Origin: Lachnospiraceae bacterium
GTDB lineage: Bacteria > Bacillota > Clostridia > Lachnospirales > Lachnospiraceae
DNA length: 44,765 bases
NCBI GenBank assembly: GCA_017513005.1
Contig: JAFWDM010000058.1
Location: forward strand, 1 to 44,765
Reading direction: 5' to 3'
The translations under genes and the position numbers were made by a program. Below are positions 34,369 through 42,459 of this stretch, in pieces (positions within the stretch are counted from its first letter, which is position 1; every line of letters starts with the position of its first letter). Below the pieces are notes generated by a model. The model was not told where the DNA came from. It did no database searches and saw nothing but the letters and a program-made list of their open reading frames with translations.

Positions 34369-36222
34369 TCACACCTGTACCCTCTCCCGCAGAGCGGCGT
34401 GCTCCAGTGCATCCCGGAACAGTTCACACAGGATGGTAAAATGATTCATATACCACAGGCTCAGCTGGTCCATCGATGCCTTTTCCACCGTCACGACCAG
34501 CGTGATCGTACGGCTGTCACCGCGATTCTGCTGCAGGGCCCTGTCGTACTGTACCCTGTACGCGTACATGGGCGCTCCATCCAGAAACCGCTCGTTTTTC
34601 CAGGTCTTTCCCGCCCGGATGACTTCTGTCATCTCCGGGCAGTACTGTGCTGTAAGAGACCGCCTGGTAGTGTTTTCCCGGCAGCAGGACAAGAGCTGCG
34701 CCCGTTTTCCGTCGGGATCCATTTCATAGATGAAAACCGTCTCATTGTCCAGAAGGTTCCGGAGGATCCTGACCGCCTCGACAGACACTGCTTCCGGCGT
34801 CCGCCGGGACATTCCGCGGACTGCATCGAAGACCTTTGCATAACTCTCTTCTTCGCTCAGGATCTGGGTCCGAAGTTCCCTGCGGTCATCCACACTCTCC
34901 TGATAGGCGTCAAGAAGATAGAGGTATTTATTGCGGATCAGTGCGTTTTCCGCCCTGACAGACCTGATCTCCTGCCTGTTCTTCTGGTGGGTGTAGCCAC
35001 TGATCACGCCGGCTGTCAGATAATAGACAAAGGGGATCCAGTTTTCGACGTTGTAAAACAGCAGAAGTCCGGAGATCCCGATCCCGCTGTAGCGGATGAC
35101 GAGCATCACACATTCCATGGCGGCTGCCGCAAAGCCGATCGCAAGTCCGTGCATCATGCCCATCAGAACGACAAAAAGCAGACGCACATCCACGATCTTG
35201 AAGTAGACGGAGTCGGAAGTGATCCTTCCCAGGTATTCGGCGATCAGGAACATGATGACCAGATCCAGCACCGCGCCGATCCATTTTCCCGACTCCCGCA
35301 GAAAACCGGAGAGCTTCTCCATGGGGGTCTTCGCCCTTGCCCCGCTCTCGACAAACTGCTGGTACTGCACAGAGATCTCCCTGGCCCGGTCGATCGAGAC
35401 AGGCAGACGGTACATCTCACCCAGATTTCCATCACAATTCTCCCGGTCACAGACCGGGATCCGGAAACGGGCGGCAGTACGTGACGGCAGTTTTCTGCCT
35501 TTTCCTCCTGCCCCCCTGTTTTTCCCCCGGGTCTCCGAATATTCGATCAGGGCATCCGGCCGGATCGAAAGCAGGACCTCACGCAGGTCCTCCAGCCTTC
35601 CCCCGCTCCCGTCTGCCGCATAGATCCCCTCCCGGAACCAGGTTTCGTCCGTCATGCGAAGCAGCATGGCAGTCAGCTCCTGCATAGGAAGGACAGACAG
35701 TTCCATCCCGGGTTCCCCCTCCAGGATCAGTGTTTTTCCGGCCTGCAGTGCGCTGAAGATACGCATCAGACGTCCGCGGGGCGTTCCGGTCCCGGTCAGA
35801 AGCGGCAGCCGGCAGACTGCAGTCTCTACGGATGACCAGTCTCCCTGCGCAGAAGATGATTCCCCGTGAAGCTGTCTGTAATCTGTAGGATCCGTACTCT
35901 CTGTGAGCACGATGCACCTCGGCACCCGGTACCTGGCACAGAGCCGCAGCACCTGCGCAAGGTGCATGTCTTCCTGTACCGGCCGCCCCCCGTCCGCACA
36001 TCCGCTGACATACCAGACCGCGCGGATCCTTCCCGCCTCAAAGACCTTCTGAAAATCACTGTCTGCAGGGCTGAGGGGAAAAACCCGCACATTGGCGGGA
36101 AGATCCCCGTCTCCCCGGTCAGCTCTTTTTCCCGCGAGAAAAACATCATGTGCTTCCGAAATATACTGCAGAGCCTCCCGGGAAAAGAGACTCGTTTTTC
36201 CACATATCAGGATCTTGTCCAT
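34369..36222 (-). CDS. pelD: PelD-like protein: SDR-like domain, TM helices and GAF domain, no GGDEF
   Basis: A 617-residue protein. Residues 1-~230 look like an SDR/epimerase-type Rossmann domain with a poor nucleotide loop (ICGKTSLFSREAL in place of GxxGxxG), so it may be non-catalytic. Residues ~318-425 hold several TM helices (AVLDLVIMFLIAEYLG; LLFVVLMGMMHGLAIGFAAA; FVYYLTAGVISGY). A charged helical segment leads to a GAF-like domain (~480-610). Gram-negative PelD ends with a degenerate GGDEF domain whose RxxD site binds c-di-GMP; here the protein ends right after the GAF part, so that site appears absent. Gram-positive PelD proteins with an N-terminal SDR-like domain are known. Assignment rests on architecture and operon position. 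Confidence 0.78.
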   Translation of the reverse strand: MDKILICGKTSLFSREALQYISEAHDVFLAGKRADRGDGDLPANVRVFPLSPADSDFQKVFEAGRIRAVWYVSGCADGGRPVQEDMHLAQVLRLCARYRVPRCIVLTESTDPTDYRQLHGESSSAQGDWSSVETAVCRLPLLTGTGTPRGRLMRIFSALQAGKTLILEGEPGMELSVLPMQELTAMLLRMTDETWFREGIYAADGSGGRLEDLREVLLSIRPDALIEYSETRGKNRGAGGKGRKLPSRTAARFRIPVCDRENCDGNLGEMYRLPVSIDRAREISVQYQQFVESGARAKTPMEKLSGFLRESGKWIGAVLDLVIMFLIAEYLGRITSDSVYFKIVDVRLLFVVLMGMMHGLAIGFAAAAMECVMLVIRYSGIGISGLLLFYNVENWIPFVYYLTAGVISGYTHQKNRQEIRSVRAENALIRNKYLYLLDAYQESVDDRRELRTQILSEEESYAKVFDAVRGMSRRTPEAVSVEAVRILRNLLDNETVFIYEMDPDGKRAQLLSCCRENTTRRSLTAQYCPEMTEVIRAGKTWKNERFLDGAPMYAYRVQYDRALQQNRGDSRTITLVVTVEKASMDQLSLWYMNHFTILCELFRDALEHAALRERVQV

Positions 36223-36238
36223 TTGTATTTCCTAAAAT

Positions 36239-37216
36239 TTACTCTGCCGAAGGAACCAGGTTCACATGCCTGGAAATATAATACCGAAACGCATGCTCCC
36301 TGCAGTACAAGGTGATCTTTTCCTCTATGGACAGGTCATCTGTGTACTCGAGAAGAAATACCTGCAGGCCTTCTTCGGCACATTCTTCCAGATATTCACA
36401 GTAGTGTTCTGTTTCGTCCTCGTCCTGTGCTTCAAATCCATCTCTTTTGTAATCTGTGATGGCAGTGAAGACAGTCTCCTGATTCACACCCAGGATCAGG
36501 CTGCCCATATCATCCTCCAGAAGACGCCGGACGAAATCCTCCGCTCCGTTGATCAGGACCGGGATCTCCCCGGCATGGTATTCCTGCAGGATCTTTATAA
36601 GCGCCTCATAGGCATTTTCGCTCTCGGCGCGGTATTTTCCGGAAGACGCCATATGAAAATAGACGTCCAGATTGTCCAGAAACAGGCCGTCCACCTTCGG
36701 ATCCTTCTCCAGGATCCGGGCGGGAAGATCGGCAGTGACAAATCTCTGCCATTCCTCTTTCGTCACATCGATCCAGTTCTCCTCCGGCCAGTTCTTATAC
36801 CGGTCCAGACAGATATCCGTAAAATCCTCGTAGTAATCCCGGAAATCTTCGATCGATCCCACATTCAGATAGGAGTATACGATATGTCCCCTGGCATGAA
36901 GCTGGGCCAGCTGTTCCTTTCGAAGTTCCTGGGCATCCACCACGACCAGATCATAGCCGTCAAAAATATCGATGGAAAAAGAATCCTCATCCACGCCCAG
37001 AAAGACCCCGTAGCTCTCCGCCGATGTATCTGAGAGATCCGCCAGCTCCTGTGGAGACAGCGAATGCCCGCTGCCGGCGCTGTCGCTGCCCTTCTGCCCG
37101 GAGGTGCAGTTTGTGAATACACATGCAAGCACGATCAATAGAAAAGCAGCCGCCAGGTCTCTGAAAAGCCGTCTATGATTCTTCCTGTCCGGAGACAGGG
37201 CTCTGTTTTTCTTCAT
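36239..37216 (-). CDS. GH114/GH166-like (TM1410-type) glycoside hydrolase, secreted or lipoprotein
   Basis: A 325-residue exported protein. Basic start, hydrophobic core ~20-34, and a possible lipobox VLAC (C31), with a second Cys at 37. The remainder is a TIM-barrel of the endo-alpha-1,4-polygalactosaminidase group: YGVFLGVDEDSF, DLVVVDAQELRKEQLAQL, YSYLNVGSIEDFRDYY, NWIDV, and GLFLDNLDVY (~177-187), which carries conserved acidic residues. This is the hydrolase part of Gram-negative PelA, encoded separately. The ATG at 37216 is only 11 bp after the trmD stop, with a weak AGAGAAG site, so transcription from the trmD unit probably enters the Pel-like cluster here. Longer in-frame starts inside trmD were not used. 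Confidence 0.85.
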   Translation of the reverse strand: MKKNRALSPDRKNHRRLFRDLAAAFLLIVLACVFTNCTSGQKGSDSAGSGHSLSPQELADLSDTSAESYGVFLGVDEDSFSIDIFDGYDLVVVDAQELRKEQLAQLHARGHIVYSYLNVGSIEDFRDYYEDFTDICLDRYKNWPEENWIDVTKEEWQRFVTADLPARILEKDPKVDGLFLDNLDVYFHMASSGKYRAESENAYEALIKILQEYHAGEIPVLINGAEDFVRRLLEDDMGSLILGVNQETVFTAITDYKRDGFEAQDEDETEHYCEYLEECAEEGLQVFLLEYTDDLSIEEKITLYCREHAFRYYISRHVNLVPSAE

Positions 37217-37227
37217 CCGTTCTTCTC

Positions 37228-38025
37228 TCACTCTTTCCGGCCATGCCGCTCGCCGGAGCGGCGTTCTTCCAGCCGTTTCGCACGGGCGAGGCGTTTCGCG
37301 CGGGCCTCCATAATATCGGGATGGTCCTCCACAAACCTTGCATAGAGATCGGGTCTGCGCTCTTTTGTGACGGAAAGAGACTGCTCCAGCCTCCATTCCT
37401 CCACCTTTGCGTGGTCGCCGGACAAAAGAACGGGAGGCACCTCCTGCTCCCTCCACAGGGCAGGCCGCGAATACTGGGGGTATTCCAGAAGGCCGGTCAT
37501 AAAGGAATCCGATCCGGCGGATTCCTCGTTTCCGAGGACGCCCGGGATCATCCGGGATATGGCGTCGATCATGACAAGTGCGGGGAGCTCCCCGCCCGTC
37601 AGCACGAAGTCCCCGATCGAGACTTCCTCCGCTTGGATCTCCTCCAGGGCGCGGGCATCGATTCCCTCGTAGTGGCCGCACAGGAGGATCAGTTCCTTCT
37701 CCTCTGCGAGTGCCTGTGCCATCCGCTGGTCAAAAACACGTCCGCGGGGAGACATATACAGGACCCGTGCCCTGCGTCCCTGCCGCACCTCGACCTGTCT
37801 CTGGACGGCTTCACAGCAGTCGTAGACCGGCTGGGCCTGCATCAGCATGCCGGCACCTCCGCCGTAAATATAATCGTCCACGCGGTTGTGCCGGTTCGTG
37901 GTATAGGCGCGGATATCGACTGCATCCACTTCTACCAGCCCCTTTCTGGCGGCGCGTCCGAGAATGCTGTCTGCCGCGGCATTGTGCACCATCTCCGGAA
38001 AGAGCGTGAGGACATGGAACCGCAT
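37228..38025 (-). CDS. trmD: tRNA (guanine-37-N1)-methyltransferase TrmD
   Basis: A 265-residue SPOUT methyltransferase that makes m1G37 using SAM. Deep-trefoil-knot motifs: LLCGHYEGIDARALE, EVSIGDFVLTGGELPAL and ISRMIPGVLGN. The N-terminus MRFHVLTLFPEMV is standard. The ATG at 38025 overlaps the rimM stop by one base (TGATG) with GGAGG 7 nt upstream; a GTG one codon earlier is possible. Confidence 0.97.
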   Translation of the reverse strand: MRFHVLTLFPEMVHNAAADSILGRAARKGLVEVDAVDIRAYTTNRHNRVDDYIYGGGAGMLMQAQPVYDCCEAVQRQVEVRQGRRARVLYMSPRGRVFDQRMAQALAEEKELILLCGHYEGIDARALEEIQAEEVSIGDFVLTGGELPALVMIDAISRMIPGVLGNEESAGSDSFMTGLLEYPQYSRPALWREQEVPPVLLSGDHAKVEEWRLEQSLSVTKERRPDLYARFVEDHPDIMEARAKRLARAKRLEERRSGERHGRKE

Positions 38026-38537
38026 CACAGATCCTCCAGCCCGGGCATGACATAGACCGTCATAAAGCCCTCCTCAGGCCTGACGTCCAGTATACAGTCC
38101 GGAATAGCCGGCAGCAGAAGGTCCTTTTGTCCCTCCCTCTCCACGGCATAAACGTCATTGGCACCCGTCTCGATCACTTCCCGCAGGATCCCGATCTGCG
38201 TCCCGTCCTGCGTGCGCACGGCAAGCCCGATCAGGTCTGCGACGTAATATTCCCCCTCTTCAAGGGGGATCGCATCTTTGCGGTCCACCAGAAGCGCACA
38301 TCCGCGCAGCTTCTCCACGTCTTCGATCCGGTCCATCCCCCTGAAACCAAGGATAACAAACTTTTTAAAGAACTTTACGCTTCGGATCCCGATCCGGCGT
38401 TCCTCCCGGGGCGTCTGCAGGATCACTTCCTTCAGATCCAGAAACCGCGCGGGGTCCTCTGTCGTCGGAAAAACCTTTACTTCCCCCCGCAGGCCATGTG
38501 TTCCGGTGATCACGCCTACCTGAAAACGTTCTTTCAC
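38025..38537 (-). CDS. rimM: Ribosome maturation factor RimM
   Basis: A 170-residue 30S assembly factor. N-terminal beta-barrel: QVGVITGTHGLRGEVKV; C-terminal PRC-barrel: GEYYVADLIGLAV and LLPAIPDCILDV. I chose a GTG start at 38537, with GGAAGG 7 nt upstream; the usual family N-terminus begins there. Earlier in-frame codons would add ~25 unrelated residues. Translationally coupled to trmD. Confidence 0.95.
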   Translation of the reverse strand: MKERFQVGVITGTHGLRGEVKVFPTTEDPARFLDLKEVILQTPREERRIGIRSVKFFKKFVILGFRGMDRIEDVEKLRGCALLVDRKDAIPLEEGEYYVADLIGLAVRTQDGTQIGILREVIETGANDVYAVEREGQKDLLLPAIPDCILDVRPEEGFMTVYVMPGLEDL

Positions 38538-38610
38538 TTTCTTTCCTTCCCCCGCCGGCAGCAGAATGCTCTTATGTCTGCAGGGCAGTTTCCTGCACAG
38601 TCTTTGTTGC

Positions 38611-38634
38611 AAAAGGGCGGCGTAAACGCCGCCC
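38611..38634 (-). terminator. Terminator-like hairpin between khpA and rimM
   Basis: A perfect 8-bp GC stem (38615-38622 against 38627-38634), TTTA loop, then UUUU on the minus strand. The short U-tract suggests an attenuator that lowers expression of rimM-trmD and the Pel-like genes relative to rpsP. Confidence 0.65.
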
Positions 38635-38647
38635 TCCTAGCTTCATG

Positions 38648-38875
38648 TTAATCGATATCCACATCGATCCTGTAATCTTCCTGAACAGAGGCGGCCTTGA
38701 CAACAGACCGGATCGCTCTCGCGATCCTTCCCTGCCGTCCGATCACCTTGCCCATGTCTGAAGGCGCCACATGCAGCTGGATCCGAATGTTTCTGCCTTC
38801 TTTCTTCTGGGTCACAACGACTTCGTCGGGATTATCGACAAGCGCCTTTGCGATCACTTCAACCAATTCTTTCAT
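38648..38875 (-). CDS. khpA: KH-domain RNA-binding protein KhpA (YlqC)
   Basis: A 75-residue single KH domain. The GxxG loop lies in MGKVIGRQGRIARAIRSV. In Firmicutes KhpA pairs with KhpB and affects cell size and RNA levels. The ATG at 38875 is preferred over a TTG two codons earlier; GGAAGGA lies upstream. Between rpsP and rimM as in other Firmicutes. Confidence 0.95.
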   Translation of the reverse strand: MKELVEVIAKALVDNPDEVVVTQKKEGRNIRIQLHVAPSDMGKVIGRQGRIARAIRSVVKAASVQEDYRIDVDID

Positions 38876-38907
38876 AGACAATCCTTCCGGTCGTCAGGCG
38901 CGGTTCC

Positions 38908-39150
38908 TTATTTGATGCCTGCCTGCCTGAAAAGTTTTTTGACCACAGTCGTAGGCTGTGCGCCGTTCCCAAGCCACTTTTTTGCCGCCTCAACATCGAT
39001 GTCAACAGTACCGGGATCTGTGTTGGGATTGTAATGTCCGATCGTATCGATTGCTCTTCCATCCCTGGGGGTAGATGCGTCCGCGACCACGATCCTGTAA
39101 AGCGGGACCTTCTTCTCACCGATTCTTGTAAGTCTGATTTTCACTGCCAT
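38908..39150 (-). CDS. rpsP: 30S ribosomal protein S16
   Basis: An 80-residue S16 with the family start [20 protein letters not shown] and [16 protein letters not shown] near the end. AAGGAGGAAA precedes the ATG at 39150. It lies 153 bp downstream of ffh; a possible extra promoter is at 39205-39233. Confidence 0.97.
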   Translation of the reverse strand: MAVKIRLTRIGEKKVPLYRIVVADASTPRDGRAIDTIGHYNPNTDPGTVDIDVEAAKKWLGNGAQPTTVVKKLFRQAGIK

Positions 39151-39204
39151 TGTAAAGTTTCCTCCTTTTTTTACGCACCGCACATTTCTATTTTCCGGTG
39201 CTGT

Positions 39205-39233
39205 TTTTTATCCTTTGCAACTGTTCCGGACAA
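39205..39233 (-). promoter_or_regulatory. Possible weak promoter of rpsP
   Basis: Minus strand: TTGTCC (39228-39233), a 17-bp spacer and TAAAAA (39205-39210). Spacing is ideal but both hexamers are imperfect. Confidence 0.35.
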
Positions 39234-39303
39234 GTCCGTTTCAGGATACTCCGATACTGCTGTGTGTACTGCTGCGTGCGGGTACCCTGCTGCCGGATCC
39301 CGT

Positions 39304-40689
39304 TTAAAACGGAAAACCGCCGCGGCGTCCGCCCATTCCTCCGAACATTCCTGCCATCGGGTTCCTTCCCCGGCGCCTGCCGCCGCCGCCCATCTGCTTC
39401 ATCATCTTCTGCATCTGGTTAAACTGCTTGATGAAACGGTTGACCGTCGCGATATCGCAGCCGGATCCCTTCGCGATCCTGAACTTGCGCTGGGGGCTGA
39501 GTATCTTGGGATTGGCCCGTTCCTGGGGTGTCATGCTCAGGATGATCGCTTCTGTCTGTTTGAGCTGCTTCTCGTCGATCGCACCCTCGAGCATATCCCG
39601 GCTCATACCGAGGCCGGGCAGCATGGACAGGATGCTGGACATGCCGCCCATCTTGCGCATCTGTTTCATGCTTTCCAGGTAATCATTGAAGTCGAACTTG
39701 CCCTTGCGGACGCGTCCGGCCATATCCCGGCTCTTATCCTCATCCTCCTGGTCCAGGGCTTCCCTGGCCTTGTCGATGAGGGTCAGGACGTCGCCCATCC
39801 CCAGGATCCGGCTGGCCATCCGGTCGGGATGAAACTGCTCCAGGTCCGAGAGCTTTTCGCCCATACCGACGTAGAGGATCGGTTTGCCGGTCACTGCCTT
39901 GATGGAGAGCGCCGCACCGCCGCGGGTGTCGCCGTCCATCTTGGTCAGGATCACCCCGTCGACACCGACCTTCTCGTCAAAGGTCTTCGCCACATTGACC
40001 GCTTCCTGTCCGGTCATCGCATCCACGACAAGAACTGTCTGATGGACGGTGACCGCTTTCTTGATGTCGGAGAGCTCCTGCATCATCGCCTCGTCGATCT
40101 GCAGGCGGCCCGCCGTATCGAGGATCACGACCGTCTCTCCGTTCTCCCTGGCATGCCGCATCGCCGCTTCCGCGATCCTCGCGGGTTTTGTCCCGTCCTC
40201 GAGCGCAAAGACATCGACGCCCTGCTTCTGGGCATTGACCTGCAGCTGACGGATCGCAGCCGGCCGGTAGATGTCCAGGGCGACCAGAAGGGGCTTGCGG
40301 CCCTTGGACTTGAACTTGCCCGCCAGCTTCGCCGCAGTCGTCGTTTTACCGGCACCCTGCAGGCCTGCCATCATGATCACCGTAGCTTCCCTGCCCGGCT
40401 CAAACCGGATCTCGGTCGTGTCGGATCCCATGAGGTCGGTCATCTCCTCGTTGACGATCTTGATGACCATCTGGGCGGGATTCAGTCCGTTCATGACATC
40501 CGCGCCGACTGCCCTCTCCTCGACCGTGGAGACAAACTTTTTGACGACCTTGAAATTGACATCCGCCTCCAGCAGGGCCATCTTCACTTCCCGCATTGCG
40601 GTCTTGACATCGCCCTCGGTCAGCCGGCCTTTTCCGCTCAGATTCCGGAATACCTGATTGAGTTTGTCTGTCAGACTTTCAAAAGCCAT
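39304..40689 (-). CDS. ffh: Signal recognition particle protein Ffh
   Basis: A 461-residue SRP GTPase that binds signal peptides and 4.5S/6S RNA. NG domain: GLQGAGKTTTAAKLAG, DTAGRLQID, TKMDGD. M domain from ~300 with Met-rich helices and the RNA-binding segment KGSGCDIATVNRFIKQF. The C-terminal Gly/Arg/Met-rich tail is typical. The ATG overlaps the ylxM stop (TAATG), showing tight coupling. Confidence 0.97.
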   Translation of the reverse strand: MAFESLTDKLNQVFRNLSGKGRLTEGDVKTAMREVKMALLEADVNFKVVKKFVSTVEERAVGADVMNGLNPAQMVIKIVNEEMTDLMGSDTTEIRFEPGREATVIMMAGLQGAGKTTTAAKLAGKFKSKGRKPLLVALDIYRPAAIRQLQVNAQKQGVDVFALEDGTKPARIAEAAMRHARENGETVVILDTAGRLQIDEAMMQELSDIKKAVTVHQTVLVVDAMTGQEAVNVAKTFDEKVGVDGVILTKMDGDTRGGAALSIKAVTGKPILYVGMGEKLSDLEQFHPDRMASRILGMGDVLTLIDKAREALDQEDEDKSRDMAGRVRKGKFDFNDYLESMKQMRKMGGMSSILSMLPGLGMSRDMLEGAIDEKQLKQTEAIILSMTPQERANPKILSPQRKFRIAKGSGCDIATVNRFIKQFNQMQKMMKQMGGGGRRRGRNPMAGMFGGMGGRRGGFPF

Positions 40690-41030
40690 TAATCCAAATC
40701 CTTCCTGATCTGCTGCGCGATCTGCAGAACGCGTGCAGCCAGCTCGTCGCGCGTCCCGGCCTTTCCGGCCGCTTCACAGAGCCCGTCCGCCGCCGCCCGC
40801 ATGGACCGGAACCGGCGGATCATTCCGAGACGGTTCTCATAGCGCTTCATGAGCGCCGTCGTCCGTCGGATCAGGTCATGCACCGCCTGCCGGCTGATCC
40901 CCTCCGCCTCCGCGATCTCGTTGTAGGAGAGGTTCTCATAGACCGCCTGTTCATAGATTCTCTGCTGATGCGCCGTGAGGAGCTGGCCGTAGAAATCATA
41001 CAGCAGTCCCTGTTCCACGATTTTTTCCAT
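40689..41030 (-). CDS. ylxM: YlxM helix-turn-helix protein associated with SRP
   Basis: A 113-residue protein of the YlxM/p13 family, a sigma-70 region-4-like HTH: YEQAVYENLSYNEIAEAEGI and SRQAVHDLIRRT. Family members bind SRP components and are nearly always just upstream of ffh. It has the strongest promoter in the window (41091-41119) and starts the ylxM-ffh-rpsP unit. Confidence 0.95.
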   Translation of the reverse strand: MEKIVEQGLLYDFYGQLLTAHQQRIYEQAVYENLSYNEIAEAEGISRQAVHDLIRRTTALMKRYENRLGMIRRFRSMRAAADGLCEAAGKAGTRDELAARVLQIAQQIRKDLD

Positions 41031-41090
41031 TTTTCCGGTAGTGGCTGTGGCCTTCGTTCACATATGATCAGTTTTACTCATACCTTTGCG

Positions 41091-41119
41091 ATTTTACCTG
41101 TACAGGGCCTGCTTGTCAA
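41091..41119 (-). promoter_or_regulatory. Consensus sigma-A promoter of ylxM-ffh
   Basis: Minus strand: TTGACA (41114-41119), a 17-bp spacer and TAAAAT (41091-41096). Leader ~55 nt. Confidence 0.88.
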
Positions 41120-41158
41120 GCAAATTTTCTTGACTTATGACGATGACATTGTGTAAAT

Positions 41159-41195
41159 AAAAAAACATTCCGGCAGAGAGAAAGCCTCTGCCGGA
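41159..41195 (-). terminator. Terminator after the GH25-like gene
   Basis: A perfect 10-bp stem (41169-41178 against 41186-41195), 7-nt loop, then on the minus strand seven U (41159-41165). Ends the ftsY-ilvA-GH25-like unit. Confidence 0.9.
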
Positions 41196-41202
41196 TATGC
41201 AA

Positions 41203-42399
41203 CTATTCCTCCAGGACCTCGGGATCCGGAATATGCAGATATACATACAATATGGAAGAGGCCGGAACGCCTTCTGCATTGCCCTCCGCGCTGTACTCCC
41301 AGAAGGAAAACCGGTAGGGAAAGCTCGCTGCCTCCTCGTGGTCGGTCAGCCACCTGTCATACCGCGTAAGGCTCTCCAGATCGATCCGGGCAGCGAATGT
41401 GTAGAGCCCGGCGCCGATCACAGGAGCCCCGCCGGCATCTTCGATCCTGCCGCACAGGCTCTTAAGAGATGCTGTCCATTTCTTTTCGGACCTGCTGCCG
41501 TCCCCAGCTCCTGTGTCGGTCAGGCTTTCCCTGCCTTCGCTCTTCTCCGGACCATTGCCCGCCGCTCCCGGAGCCATTTCTTCCGAAAGCCTCTCCGCAG
41601 GCAGAATACGGAGGATCACAGAAGGATCCGTTGTCCCGGCACTTTCCTCCGGTGCCCCGGATTCTTCATTTATGGCGCCGGCAGAGCCCCCGTATCGTTC
41701 GATCATTTCCCGGACGGCATCCGCCGCATCCTCCAGAACATCCGCTCCCGCCGGTTCCTGCAGATCGATACTCATACGGAACCGGAGCTCCCTTTCCGCG
41801 GCGCTGCTGCAGTTACGGGTAAACTGACTGTCCGGCAGGAAACCGGCTTCTGTCACTGTACCGGCTCTGATCGTCACTTCCGTGATCCCGCTTCCGGCGA
41901 GACGGTCCCAGTCCACTTTGCCGTTTTCATCGGTGAGCAGCACCCCCCGTCTGATCTCAACGGCAGGCGTTTCCCCCTCATAGCGGATCATATCTCCATC
42001 GCGGACCAGCGAAGCTGCTGCAAGCGGGTTTTTTTTCACTCCATCGACCATGGGATAAAAATAATAGCGCCCGTCCTCCACCACAACGATGCTGTCATCA
42101 AAGATCTCCCGCAGCATCCTGGTCGTGCTCTGCCCCGATTCCAGGGAGGTCTGGATGCGGAGCAGGAGGTCTTTTTTCTCTTTTTCCGCGGCTGCCTCTC
42201 TGATATTGCGGATCTGCTTCTCCGTGTACATCTTCCGGACCCCGTCTGTCCCTCTCGTCCGTAATCTGAAAAAAACGACCAGGGCAAAGAACAGGGATAT
42301 GAGCGTGAGCGCACACAGCAGAATAATATTTACATAGTAGAAGGTGCGGGCCCGGTTCGGGTTTTCCGCGGCTTCTTTCTTATTACTGTTCCGGTCCAT
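41203..42399 (-). CDS. Membrane-anchored protein with degenerate GH25-like domain
   Basis: A 398-residue protein: cytoplasmic ~1-20, TM ~22-45, a helical stretch, a beta-rich part with DGRYYFYPMVDGVKKNPL, then a domain resembling GH25 lysozymes. KVDWDRLAGSGITEVTIRAG parallels the start of GH25 (xIDWxxVKxxGxxFxIIRxG), and YDRWLTDHEE with FSFWEYSAEGNAEGVP parallels its end. The catalytic Asp of GIDVSxxQ and the central DxE are not recognisable (RRGVLLTDENG; an Ala/Glu/Gly-rich insert takes the middle). It is likely a non-catalytic cell-wall-facing protein. Follows ilvA by 60 bp with GGAAAAAGGA upstream. Confidence 0.65.
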   Translation of the reverse strand: MDRNSNKKEAAENPNRARTFYYVNIILLCALTLISLFFALVVFFRLRTRGTDGVRKMYTEKQIRNIREAAAEKEKKDLLLRIQTSLESGQSTTRMLREIFDDSIVVVEDGRYYFYPMVDGVKKNPLAAASLVRDGDMIRYEGETPAVEIRRGVLLTDENGKVDWDRLAGSGITEVTIRAGTVTEAGFLPDSQFTRNCSSAAERELRFRMSIDLQEPAGADVLEDAADAVREMIERYGGSAGAINEESGAPEESAGTTDPSVILRILPAERLSEEMAPGAAGNGPEKSEGRESLTDTGAGDGSRSEKKWTASLKSLCGRIEDAGGAPVIGAGLYTFAARIDLESLTRYDRWLTDHEEAASFPYRFSFWEYSAEGNAEGVPASSILYVYLHIPDPEVLEE

Positions 42400-42459
42400 A
42401 AGCGATTTCCTTTTTCCTGCAGAAAATACAGGATGCCCATGTTCGTTCGCTGTAGTTTT

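Noticed and set aside
27100-37216. Pel-like cluster as a mobile genomic island
   Set aside because: No integrase, IS element, tRNA target or flanking direct repeat was seen at its borders, and base composition looks like the neighbours by eye. Older transfer cannot be excluded.
36239-37681. Longer form of the hydrolase starting inside trmD
   Set aside because: The extra ~155 residues are antisense-like Arg/Gly-rich sequence from another frame of trmD. The ATG at 37216 starts a normal signal sequence.
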